A stretch of DNA of 52,818 nucleotides from JAOSJT01 sp035914695 (GTDB lineage: Bacteria; Bacteroidota; Ignavibacteria; SZUA-365). Positions 25,617 through 32,920 of this stretch are shown in pieces. The position numbers and the translations under genes are program-made. The DNA lies in assembly GCA_035914695.1 (NCBI GenBank), contig JAMIQH010000185.1:1-52818 (forward strand), given 5' to 3'. The notes beneath the pieces were generated by a model, which did no database searches, was not told the DNA's origin, and was given only the letters and a program-made list of their open reading frames with translations. How positions within the stretch are numbered: the stretch's first letter is position 1; every line of letters begins with the position of its first letter.

Positions 25617-27515
25617 ATGCCGCTTCGCCGCCGCATCGTGCCGACGCTCGCGCTCCTGCTCTGCTTCATTGGAAGTGTGCGGGCGCAGGTGCCGCATATC
25701 GTTGCCGACAGCGCAAGCACGCGGCCGGGGAGCTTGGGATTGTCGTTTGAGCGGAATGTCAACACCTTCACCTGGGATCTCAACGGCGATTGGCGGCTCA
25801 CGCGCGATGCGTGGAGCACGGCTGTCACCGAACGCTTTCGCCGCTCGCTGATTCGCAGCGACAATCACTCGGTCAAAGATCAGCACGACCTTTCAGCCGA
25901 AGCCGCGTGGGCGGCATCGGACAAGCTGCGTCTTCTCACCTCCCTCAATTCCTTCATTTTTCTGGACGACCGCGGTCTCGGTCTCAACGATCTGTCGAAA
26001 ACGCAACTCCTCGCGGGTCCACGGTGGAGTCCCTTTGCCAACAGCGAATTCACACCACTCCTGGGCTACGTCGTTGACAATCAGCAGGGCATGGCGGATG
26101 AGGGGCTCCTGTATTCCGCGCGGGCGCAATGGCAGGGACGGCTGTTCGGCGACACGCGCGGCAATGCCAATGCGCAGCTCACCGCCGAGCATATCACTCC
26201 GCGCTATCAGAAGGAGCAACTCGCCACGGTGGATGTGCTCGCCCCGCTCGCCAGCGGGAGCAGCAACAGCAGCAGCGTGATGTACCGCGACTCGCAGCGC
26301 GAGTTCTACGTGGCTGGAGACGCTTCGCTCGCGGCGGCAGGCAGCGTGCCCATCGAGCGCAGGCGCGAACGGGTGTTTGGCATACAAAACGCCCTGCTGT
26401 ACCGCATCGCCGAGCCCCTGCACGTGCTCGCCGCCGTCGACGCCGCGCAGCGCCTCGTGCATCGCGGACGCAGCGATCGCGCGTCGAACAGCGAAGATCC
26501 GCTCTTCGATCTGGCGGTGAACGAATTCACGCTCAATGGCAGCGCGCAACTGATGTACGAGGACCAGCGTCGGCGCATCTCGCTGAAAATCGAATTGAAC
26601 GAGCGCGACGAGACCTACGACGCCGAATCGTTTGAAGGAGCGAACAGCGCGCTCTTTCTCCGACGGCAGCAATTGGAGGAGCAAAAGGACAACACCATCA
26701 AGCAAACGCAACTCACGCTCGGCCTCTCCCACGCCATCGGCGATGTCGATACGCTGGGCATTACCGCCTCCACAGTGAAAATCGAATACGACACCCCGAG
26801 CCGGCTCAACTTCGATGATCGCGACGAATTGTTCGTGCTTGCCGGCGTGCGCTGGGCGCATCGCTTCTCATCGGATTTTCAGGCCAGCATCATGAGCGAT
26901 CTCACCATGCGGCACACGGTGTTCCTTTTTTCCCAACGCAGCGCGAACAATACTTGGAACCGTGTGCTGCGTCTGCTCACCACCTCCGAATATCGCCGCG
27001 CACAGCGTTTCTCCTCGCGCAACACGGCGGAGGTGGTGGCGAACTACACCGTGTACGATTTCGAACTGCCGACACAAGGCCGACAGAGTTTTTCGCTTCG
27101 TCAACTCACGCTCAGCGATAGCTCGGCGGTCAGGATTGGCGGACCGTTCTGGCTCGACGCCGTTGCGCATGCCCGCTGGTACGAGCGCGGAGAGTTGCGC
27201 TGGAGCGCGTTCACCGTGCGTCCACTGCAGGATTTCGCGGAATACACCTTCAGTGTGTCCTTGCAACGCATCGGCACGCTGTGGAGCATCGCTGCGGGGT
27301 TCCGCTATTTCGAGCAACGCCGTCACAATTACAATGGAACTGCGCGAAGTTTCAGCGGGAGCATCGCAAGTTTCGGACCTACGGCGAGCGCGCGGCTTTC
27401 GCTCTCGCCGCGCACGCGCGTACTGCTGGACGGCTGGTATCAGCGCACGAAGGAGTACAACAGGGAGGGCCGCGACACGCCGAATGTGATTATGTCGGTG
27501 CAGTGGTTTTTTTGA
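25617..27515 (+). CDS. Outer-membrane beta-barrel protein of unknown function
   Basis: A 632-residue exported protein: the signal peptide ends GSVRAQ (residue ~24), followed by a long run of alternating beta-strands with aromatic girdle residues, and the terminal SVQWFF gives the C-terminal phenylalanine of outer-membrane barrels. There are no plug, OmpA or enzyme motifs. The size suits a barrel of some 20 or more strands. It starts 84 nt after the FN3 lipoprotein and ends 10 nt before the anti-sigma-type gene, so it is probably in the same unit. I cannot assign a family. Confidence 0.75.
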   Translation: MPLRRRIVPTLALLLCFIGSVRAQVPHIVADSASTRPGSLGLSFERNVNTFTWDLNGDWRLTRDAWSTAVTERFRRSLIRSDNHSVKDQHDLSAEAAWAASDKLRLLTSLNSFIFLDDRGLGLNDLSKTQLLAGPRWSPFANSEFTPLLGYVVDNQQGMADEGLLYSARAQWQGRLFGDTRGNANAQLTAEHITPRYQKEQLATVDVLAPLASGSSNSSSVMYRDSQREFYVAGDASLAAAGSVPIERRRERVFGIQNALLYRIAEPLHVLAAVDAAQRLVHRGRSDRASNSEDPLFDLAVNEFTLNGSAQLMYEDQRRRISLKIELNERDETYDAESFEGANSALFLRRQQLEEQKDNTIKQTQLTLGLSHAIGDVDTLGITASTVKIEYDTPSRLNFDDRDELFVLAGVRWAHRFSSDFQASIMSDLTMRHTVFLFSQRSANNTWNRVLRLLTTSEYRRAQRFSSRNTAEVVANYTVYDFELPTQGRQSFSLRQLTLSDSSAVRIGGPFWLDAVAHARWYERGELRWSAFTVRPLQDFAEYTFSVSLQRIGTLWSIAAGFRYFEQRRHNYNGTARSFSGSIASFGPTASARLSLSPRTRVLLDGWYQRTKEYNREGRDTPNVIMSVQWFF

Positions 27516-27525
27516 AAAGGTAGGC

Positions 27526-28050
27526 GTGCGACGCGGATCAATGGCGGCTTCGCTGGAAAATGAAGGGGGGATTGCCTATGTTTACGGGGAGAGTATTCCT
27601 TCGAACAACACGAAGAGCGGCCTGCTGCGTCCCGCGAGACTCACATCGTCGATCAGTATCCCGAGCATCCCCTCCAACATCAAGCTGGTGGAACGCTTCC
27701 TGCTGGATATCAGCGATTCCTTCGCGATAGAGGAAGCTGTGCTCGACCGTATCATGATCTCCATCACCGAGATCGTGAACAACGGCATTCTCCACGGCAA
27801 CCGCTCCGATCCCGAGAAATTCGTCACCGTCACCTGCAGTTGCTTTGATGATCATATCGATTTCATCATTGCCGACGAGGGCGCCGGCTTTTCTCCGGAC
27901 AACATTCCCGATCCGCTGGCCGACAACAATCTCCTCAAGGAAGGTGGCCGCGGGGTACTCATCGTGCGATCGATGATGGACGACGTGACCTTCAGCAAGA
28001 CCGCCAAGGGAATGGAAGTACACCTGCGCATTCTCCTCGTGAAGGAGTAG
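27526..28050 (+). CDS. Anti-sigma-type serine kinase (RsbW-like HATPase)
   Basis: A 174-residue protein with a GHKL ATPase domain at ~45-170: N box ISITEIVNNGILHGN (Glu-82 and Asn-86), G1 DEGAGFSPD (117-125) and G2 GGRGVLIVRSMMDDV (140-154). This is the RsbW/SpoIIAB single-domain architecture, which phosphorylates an anti-sigma antagonist and binds a sigma factor. Neither partner is adjacent; the two SpoIIAA-like proteins at 3.2-4.1 kb are too far away and too different to assume a link. A GTG at 27526 with AAGG upstream is chosen; the ATG at 27541 would remove five residues. Confidence 0.85.
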   Translation: MRRGSMAASLENEGGIAYVYGESIPSNNTKSGLLRPARLTSSISIPSIPSNIKLVERFLLDISDSFAIEEAVLDRIMISITEIVNNGILHGNRSDPEKFVTVTCSCFDDHIDFIIADEGAGFSPDNIPDPLADNNLLKEGGRGVLIVRSMMDDVTFSKTAKGMEVHLRILLVKE

Positions 28051-28080
28051 GACGCGCTTCACCTTCAGCACGAGGACACC

Positions 28081-29112
28081 ATGCCCCATCGTCAATACTT
28101 CCCCGGCGATGAAACCCATCTCATGACCATTCAGCGATACATCGCGCAGCTCGAGCGCGAGTATCCCGAAGCCACCGGCGAATTTTCCACTCTCCTGCGC
28201 AATCTGGCCCTGGCCGCCAAAATTGTCTCGCGCGAAGTGCGCCGCGCCGGCCTGGTGGATATTCTCGGCCGCGTGCAGAGCACAAATAGCAGTGGCGACG
28301 AAGTGCAGAAGCTGGATATGTACGCCAATCAGATTTTCATCAACTCCCTCGAAGCCGGCGGCCAGCTCTGCGTGATGGCATCGGAGGAAAATGAGAGCAT
28401 CATCGCCATCCCCGATGAATTCCCCTGCGGGCATTACGCCATACTCTTCGATCCCCTCGACGGCTCGTCCAACATCTCGTCCAACGTCACCATCGGCACC
28501 ATCTTTTCCATTTACCGCAGGGTATCGGAAGGCCGACACGGTACCACCGACGATGTGATACAGCCGGGACACAAGCAGGTCGCGGCGGGCTACATCATGT
28601 ACGGCTCGAGCACCATCATGGTGGTCACCACGGGCAATGGCGTGCAGGGCTTCACGCTCGATGTGACTATCGGCTCCTTTCTGCTCTCCCATCCCAACAT
28701 GACCATTCCGAAGCGTGGCAACACCTACAGCGTGAACGAAGGCAATCGCAAGCTGTGGGACGAGGGCTTTCAACGCTACATCGATCACCTGCAGACACCC
28801 GGTGCCGCGAGCGGCCATCCGTACAAGGCCCGCTATGTGGGATCGATGATCGCCGACGTGCACCGCACGCTGCTGCACGGCGGGGTGTTCGCCTACCCCG
28901 GCGATAACAAGAATCCCCAAGGCAAACTCCGCCTCATGTACGAAGCCAATCCCATGGCGCTAATCGTCGAGCAGGCGGGAGGCATGGCCACGGACGGTCG
29001 TACGCGCCTGCTGGATATCGTGCCGGATTCCGTGCATCAACGCACTCCCGTGTTTCTCGGCAGCGAAGAGGATGTGCGCGACGCCATGGATTTTCTCACA
29101 GGCGAGCGGTGA
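28081..29112 (+). CDS. fbp: Fructose-1,6-bisphosphatase class 1
   Basis: A 343-residue cytosolic enzyme of gluconeogenesis that converts fructose 1,6-bisphosphate to fructose 6-phosphate. It has the family I metal sites SEENE (residues 101-105) and DPLDGSSN (124-131), the GYIMYGSSTIMVVT strand, the substrate loop ARYVGSMIADVHRTL, and KLRLMYEANPMALIVEQAGG near the end with the conserved Glu. Length is normal. The preceding gene ends 30 nt upstream and the next start overlaps its stop (GTGA), so it sits inside an operon. Confidence 0.96.
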   Translation: MPHRQYFPGDETHLMTIQRYIAQLEREYPEATGEFSTLLRNLALAAKIVSREVRRAGLVDILGRVQSTNSSGDEVQKLDMYANQIFINSLEAGGQLCVMASEENESIIAIPDEFPCGHYAILFDPLDGSSNISSNVTIGTIFSIYRRVSEGRHGTTDDVIQPGHKQVAAGYIMYGSSTIMVVTTGNGVQGFTLDVTIGSFLLSHPNMTIPKRGNTYSVNEGNRKLWDEGFQRYIDHLQTPGAASGHPYKARYVGSMIADVHRTLLHGGVFAYPGDNKNPQGKLRLMYEANPMALIVEQAGGMATDGRTRLLDIVPDSVHQRTPVFLGSEEDVRDAMDFLTGER

Positions 29113-29894
29113 AGCGCGTGCGTTTTTCCATGATGGTTTTCCTCGCGTGCCTGCTTGGCTTCGTGGTGTTCTCCCGCGACGTTCAGGCGCAACGCGCGGC
29201 TGGCGACGACGCGAATATCGATCCGATGTTTCTGATCGACATGCCGGTGGCCGGCATACTTCCCGCCACCTCCGGCTCCGTCGATGCGCTCCTGTATCCG
29301 GATGGTGGACTGATGATGCGGGCCACCTACGGCCTCATCACCAATCTCAATGTCGGGTTGTCGTTCGGCGGAACTCGCTTGATCGGTTCCGGCGGCATCA
29401 CCTGGAACAACCTCCCCGGCGTGATGCTTCGGTATCGCGTGCTGGAAGAGGATGCCGTGTATCCGGCGGTGATCGTCGGTTTCGACACGCAGGGACAGGA
29501 CGGTTGGCTTCCCTCCTGGAAGCAATACGTGGTGAAATCCCCCGGCGTTTTTCTGGCAGTCAGTAAAAATTACACACTCGCGGGGTCGATCAGCTTTCAT
29601 GGAGGACTGAACTACACGCTGGAGCGACACGACGAAGATTTCGAGCCCAACGTGTTCGTCGGGGCGGAAAAAACCATTGGACCGCTCGTTTCGGCCCTCG
29701 CCGAGTACAATTTCGCCTTCGACAACGACAAGGATCGAAAAGGGTTCTGGAATGGCGGCCTTGGTCTGGGTGTTCGAGTCTCCACGCATATCGGCTTCAA
29801 CGTGGATGTGCTGTTCAAAAATCTGCTGACCGCCGGATTTTACCATCAACACGTGGTGCGCGAGCTGCGCATTCAATACGTGCGATACCTTTGA
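29109..29894 (+). CDS. Exported protein, predicted small outer-membrane barrel
   Basis: A 261-residue protein starting with GTG in the GTGA overlap with fbp. Its signal peptide ends DVQAQ (~residue 28). The mature part alternates short beta-strands (GLMMRATYGLITNLNVGLSFGGTRLIG, VFLAVSKNYTLAGSISFHGGLNY, GLGLGVRVSTHIGFNVDVLFKNLL), typical of an 8-10-stranded barrel, and ends in RYL. It resembles short YjbH-like or MtrB-less barrel proteins only in general character; no family is assigned. Coupling to fbp is probably incidental. Confidence 0.72.
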   Translation: MKRVRFSMMVFLACLLGFVVFSRDVQAQRAAGDDANIDPMFLIDMPVAGILPATSGSVDALLYPDGGLMMRATYGLITNLNVGLSFGGTRLIGSGGITWNNLPGVMLRYRVLEEDAVYPAVIVGFDTQGQDGWLPSWKQYVVKSPGVFLAVSKNYTLAGSISFHGGLNYTLERHDEDFEPNVFVGAEKTIGPLVSALAEYNFAFDNDKDRKGFWNGGLGLGVRVSTHIGFNVDVLFKNLLTAGFYHQHVVRELRIQYVRYL

Positions 29895-30001
29895 GCGGCA
29901 TGCCACTTGTTGATTGTGCATTTTTCCATACACATCCTGTGTGTTGAATAGGTCACGCACTTCGCCTTTCTTCCCATTCGCAAATCAAGTACCTTCCTTT
30001 T

Positions 30002-30048
30002 GCCGTGAAATCCCCGCGCGTTCGGGATTGTTTTTCGGCACGGCTTTT
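30002..30048 (+). terminator. Two nested terminator hairpins
   Basis: The inner hairpin AATCCC/GGGATT (30009-30014, 30024-30029) is followed by GTTTTT. The outer stem GCCGTG/CACGGC (30002-30007, 30039-30044) is followed by TTTT. Either can form, the outer enclosing the inner. They lie 107 nt after the stop at 29894. The rest of the 200-bp gap holds the promoter listed next and nothing else recognised. Confidence 0.6.
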
Positions 30049-30049
30049 G

Positions 30050-30079
30050 TTGAATCAAAGACGGTTGGATGACTATAAA
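30050..30079 (+). promoter_or_regulatory. Promoter for the Tyr/Trp-rich lipoprotein
   Basis: TTGAAT (30050-30055), an 18-nt spacer and TATAAA (30074-30079). The start codon at 30095 is only 15 nt past the -10 element, so the leader would be very short and the GAGG at ~30083 may lie at the transcript's 5' end. Confidence 0.45.
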
Positions 30080-30094
30080 CCGCAGAGGTGTGTG

Positions 30095-31045
30095 ATGAAA
30101 CGAATGAATCCTGTGTTGCTCGCGATGGTGGCGGTGATAGCCATGCTTTCGTTCCCGGGTTGTTACACGCAGATCGCCATGCGCGATGAGAATCCTCGCT
30201 ACGAGGACTATGCCGATTACTCGGAGACCTACACCGACAGCAACGGCACTGTGGTAGTTAACAACTACTACGATTCCCCGCGCTATCGCGCATATTTCGA
30301 CTTTTACTATCCTGCGCACTGGGGCTCGTACTGGTCGGTGCGCTACGATCCCTGGGGCTACTACGATCCCTGGTACGATTGGAACTTCGACCCGTACTGG
30401 TACCGTCCCTACTGGCACCGTCCGTGGCATTCCCCTGTGTACTGGGGCTGGGGTGGCTACTACAATCCTCCCATTTACGTGAACAACAGGCCTGTCATCT
30501 ACACATCACGCTCGGAGACTCGACTGCGCAGCACCGGAATGACGCGCAGTGGTACAGGCACCAGCACGCGCAGTGGAGGATTCACCCGCACAGCCACGGA
30601 AACCCGCTCCGTGAACACCATCCGCGGCGGCAATACGCGCTCCTCGGGTTACGAGACCTTCCAGACGCGCACACGCGACGCCAACAGCACACGCTCCACC
30701 GTGGCACCGGGTTCGAGCACCAGTCCGCGCTCGCGCTCGACCATCGAGAGCGGTAACAGCGTACGCGGAAGCGAGAACAGCACGCGGTCGCGCGGCAGTT
30801 CGCAGGACGGCACCTACACGGCCCCCAGCCGCAGCCGCAGCGAATCGAATGACCGCGGCAGCGCACCGCCCGCGCGCGTGACCACGCCCGAGCGCCGCAG
30901 TGAAGCACCGTCGTATCGCGGCGGTGATTCCGGCAGCCGCAGTGGATCGAGCAGTGGAAGCTCGCGCTCGTCCAGCGGTTCCAGTTCGGGCAGCTCGCGT
31001 GGTTCGAGCGGTTCGAGCAACTCGGGCGGCGGACGCAGCCGCTAA
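30095..31045 (+). CDS. Low-complexity lipoprotein: Tyr/Trp-rich head, Ser/Arg/Gly-rich tail
   Basis: A 316-residue lipoprotein (lipobox SFPGC, Cys-23). Residues ~60-130 are extremely rich in Tyr, Trp, Pro and Asp (repeats such as YYDPWYDW and YWYRPYWHRPW). From ~140 to the end the sequence is almost entirely Ser, Arg, Gly and Thr, closing with (S)GSSRG-type repeats. No domain can be assigned. The composition suggests a disordered surface or matrix-like protein and could involve metal or polyphenol binding, but that is speculation. A hairpin follows and then a FadL-like porin gene 69 nt downstream. Confidence 0.7.
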   Translation: MKRMNPVLLAMVAVIAMLSFPGCYTQIAMRDENPRYEDYADYSETYTDSNGTVVVNNYYDSPRYRAYFDFYYPAHWGSYWSVRYDPWGYYDPWYDWNFDPYWYRPYWHRPWHSPVYWGWGGYYNPPIYVNNRPVIYTSRSETRLRSTGMTRSGTGTSTRSGGFTRTATETRSVNTIRGGNTRSSGYETFQTRTRDANSTRSTVAPGSSTSPRSRSTIESGNSVRGSENSTRSRGSSQDGTYTAPSRSRSESNDRGSAPPARVTTPERRSEAPSYRGGDSGSRSGSSSGSSRSSSGSSSGSSRGSSGSSNSGGGRSR

Positions 31046-31076
31046 TCACAACAACGCATTACCGACATTCGATACA

Positions 31077-31095
31077 CCGGCGCCTCGTGCGCCGG
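31077..31095 (+). other. Stem-loop upstream of the FadL-like gene
   Basis: CCGGCGC (31077-31083) pairs with GCGCCGG (31089-31095) around CTCGT. It is followed by ACCTTTACGG rather than a U-tract. It is probably the 3' end of the preceding transcript; the ATG at 31115 is 19 nt beyond. Confidence 0.4.
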
Positions 31096-31114
31096 ACCTT
31101 TACGGAGCACGATC

Positions 31115-32590
31115 ATGAAACGCTTATTCCTTCTGTTGCTTCTCGTCTCCCTTCCCACACTCGCGCAAGCGCAGTTCATCGAGGACGCGCTGCGGCTTTC
31201 GCCCGCACCCTCGCTGGTGGGAACGCGTTCCGCGGGCATGGGCAACGCCTTCATAGGCCTGGCCGACGACGCCACAGCGCTGTACTGGAATCCGGCGGGC
31301 CTGGGACAGTTGCGCCTCTCGGATTTCACCATCGGCTTCTCCAACATCACGGCATCGACCGATGCGACGCTGCTGTCGAACGCACTTAGCACCGACAACA
31401 GCGCCATGATGATCACCAACGCGCAGCTGGCCATTCCCTTTCCTGTGGCCCGCGGTAGTTTCGTGATCGCGGCGGGGTATACCCGACTTGCGGACTACAC
31501 CGGAGCAATGGCTGCCGACGTGTTCAACAACAACAGCTCGATTCAACGCTCGCTCTACAACAGCGAGGAGGATCTCGATTTTGCCTGGAACCTCGGTCTT
31601 GAAGACACCTTGGTGCTGACCTACATCGACGAAGGCCGCGATCCCTGGCTCGCCATTCCGGTGAACGGACGCGTGCAGCAAACCATCGATGTGTTGGAGG
31701 ATGGCGGTTTGAATCTCTGGTCCTTCGGCGGCAGCATCGAAGTAGCGCCCAATGCCATGGTGGGTATCGCATTGAACGTGATCTCGGGCAGCTATTCCTA
31801 CGACCGCACCTTCATCGAACGCGACGTGCAGAACGCGCATCAAGGCGTCATTGTCGGCATCGACAACCGCAGTCGCAATGATTTCCGACGACTGGAATTG
31901 CAGGAACTCGTCGAGCAGGATCTTTCGGGATTCAATCTGCGCCTCGGTTTCCTGTACAACTACCGCGACCGTGTTCGCGCTGGCGTGACCATACAGACGG
32001 GTGGCTCCATTCAGGTGAACGAGGATTACTTCAAAACCGGCCGCAGTGAATTTGCCGACGCGAACCTCGACTACGAATTGACCATTCTCGACAACAACTA
32101 CACCATTTTCACCCCTGCTGTGTATGGCTTCGGCCTCGCAGTGAATCCGGTGGACTGGGCCACGATTGCAGCGGATTATGAACTCGTCGACTATACGGCG
32201 CTTGAATTCGAGGATTCCAACAACTTCAACACCTCGGCGCTCAATCGCGACATCCGCCGCCTGTTCCGATCGGGCAACAATCTGCGCGCCGGCGCGGAGC
32301 TGCGCATCCCGAACACCGGGCTCGCCATCCGCGGTGGCTTCGCCTATCGCCCCTCGGCCTACCGCGAGGATGAGGGCGTGTCGGACTACGACACTAAAAC
32401 CTTCACGTTTGGTCTCGGCTACACCTTCAGCGAAAGCGTGCAGGTGAACGCCAGTTTCACCAACGCCACCTACTCCGCCTTCACGTCGAATTACGTCGAT
32501 CCCGATTCCAACGTCTCCTCCGACGCATTCACAACGGACATGGATATCACCATCACGCGGCTCATGTTCGGACTGAGTTACCGCTTCTGA
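31115..32590 (+). CDS. FadL/OMPP1-like outer-membrane transport protein
   Basis: A 491-residue outer-membrane protein. After the signal peptide (…TLAQAQ) it has the PorV/FadL-like start ALRLSPAPSLVGTRSAGMGNAFIGLADDATALYWNPAGLGQL, with the conserved G-M-x-x-A-x-x-G-x-A-D-D-A-x-A-x-x-x-N-P-A-G. A barrel follows, ending in GLSYRF. Family members pass hydrophobic molecules through the outer membrane or, as PorV, shuttle type IX substrates; which applies here cannot be told. A classic terminator follows at 32611, so the gene ends its unit. Confidence 0.85.
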   Translation: MKRLFLLLLLVSLPTLAQAQFIEDALRLSPAPSLVGTRSAGMGNAFIGLADDATALYWNPAGLGQLRLSDFTIGFSNITASTDATLLSNALSTDNSAMMITNAQLAIPFPVARGSFVIAAGYTRLADYTGAMAADVFNNNSSIQRSLYNSEEDLDFAWNLGLEDTLVLTYIDEGRDPWLAIPVNGRVQQTIDVLEDGGLNLWSFGGSIEVAPNAMVGIALNVISGSYSYDRTFIERDVQNAHQGVIVGIDNRSRNDFRRLELQELVEQDLSGFNLRLGFLYNYRDRVRAGVTIQTGGSIQVNEDYFKTGRSEFADANLDYELTILDNNYTIFTPAVYGFGLAVNPVDWATIAADYELVDYTALEFEDSNNFNTSALNRDIRRLFRSGNNLRAGAELRIPNTGLAIRGGFAYRPSAYREDEGVSDYDTKTFTFGLGYTFSESVQVNASFTNATYSAFTSNYVDPDSNVSSDAFTTDMDITITRLMFGLSYRF

Positions 32591-32610
32591 GAGTCGCTTC
32601 ACACCTTCGC

Positions 32611-32641
32611 ACCGCTCCCTCCGGGGAGCGGTTTTTTTTTT
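32611..32641 (+). terminator. Rho-independent terminator
   Basis: Perfect 9-bp stem ACCGCTCCC/GGGAGCGGT with a TCCG tetraloop (32611-32632) followed by ten T residues, 20 nt after the FadL-like stop. One of the two clearest terminators in the window. Confidence 0.93.
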
Positions 32642-32859
32642 GCACCATTGACAAGGCAGCCCACCCATCAGGCGGCGTGTGGCTGCCAGCAGGCATCACA
32701 GGATGAGGAAATCGTCTGAACCGCGGCCTGGAATTCGGATGCACATATTTCCTTCGCCGCACCGCTGATGAACGAGATTTCGCTTTCTTCGGAGAGAATG
32801 TCGAGCCCTTTCCGCGCCTTGGGTGAAGTATTCACTCTAACCCGTTGCTTTGTAAGGCC

Positions 32860-32891
32860 TTTGCCTCTATATTTGTTAGCTTGTATCTTTG
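32860..32891 (+). promoter_or_regulatory. Bacteroidota-type promoter for ppiD
   Basis: TTTG (32860-32863), 20 nt, then TATCTTTG (32884-32891), matching TTTG-N19/20-TAnnTTTG. A second TATATTTG at 32869-32876 overlaps it. The ATG at 32921 is 29 nt downstream. The remaining ~200 bp back to the terminator has no clear gene. Confidence 0.6.
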
Positions 32892-32920
32892 TTCTTTTTG
32901 CATTCGTGGAGTAATTCCTC

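Noticed and set aside
27526..28050. Partner-switching operon with the SpoIIAA-like pair
   Set aside because: The genes are 23 kb apart on opposite strands with no sigma factor between them; a functional link is only a possibility, not an annotation.
27538..28920. 460-codon open frame on the minus strand
   Set aside because: It is antisense to the RsbW-like gene and fbp, both confidently identified.
31124..32668. 514-codon open frame on the minus strand
   Set aside because: It is antisense to the FadL-like gene, has no recognisable product, and would cross the terminator at 32611.
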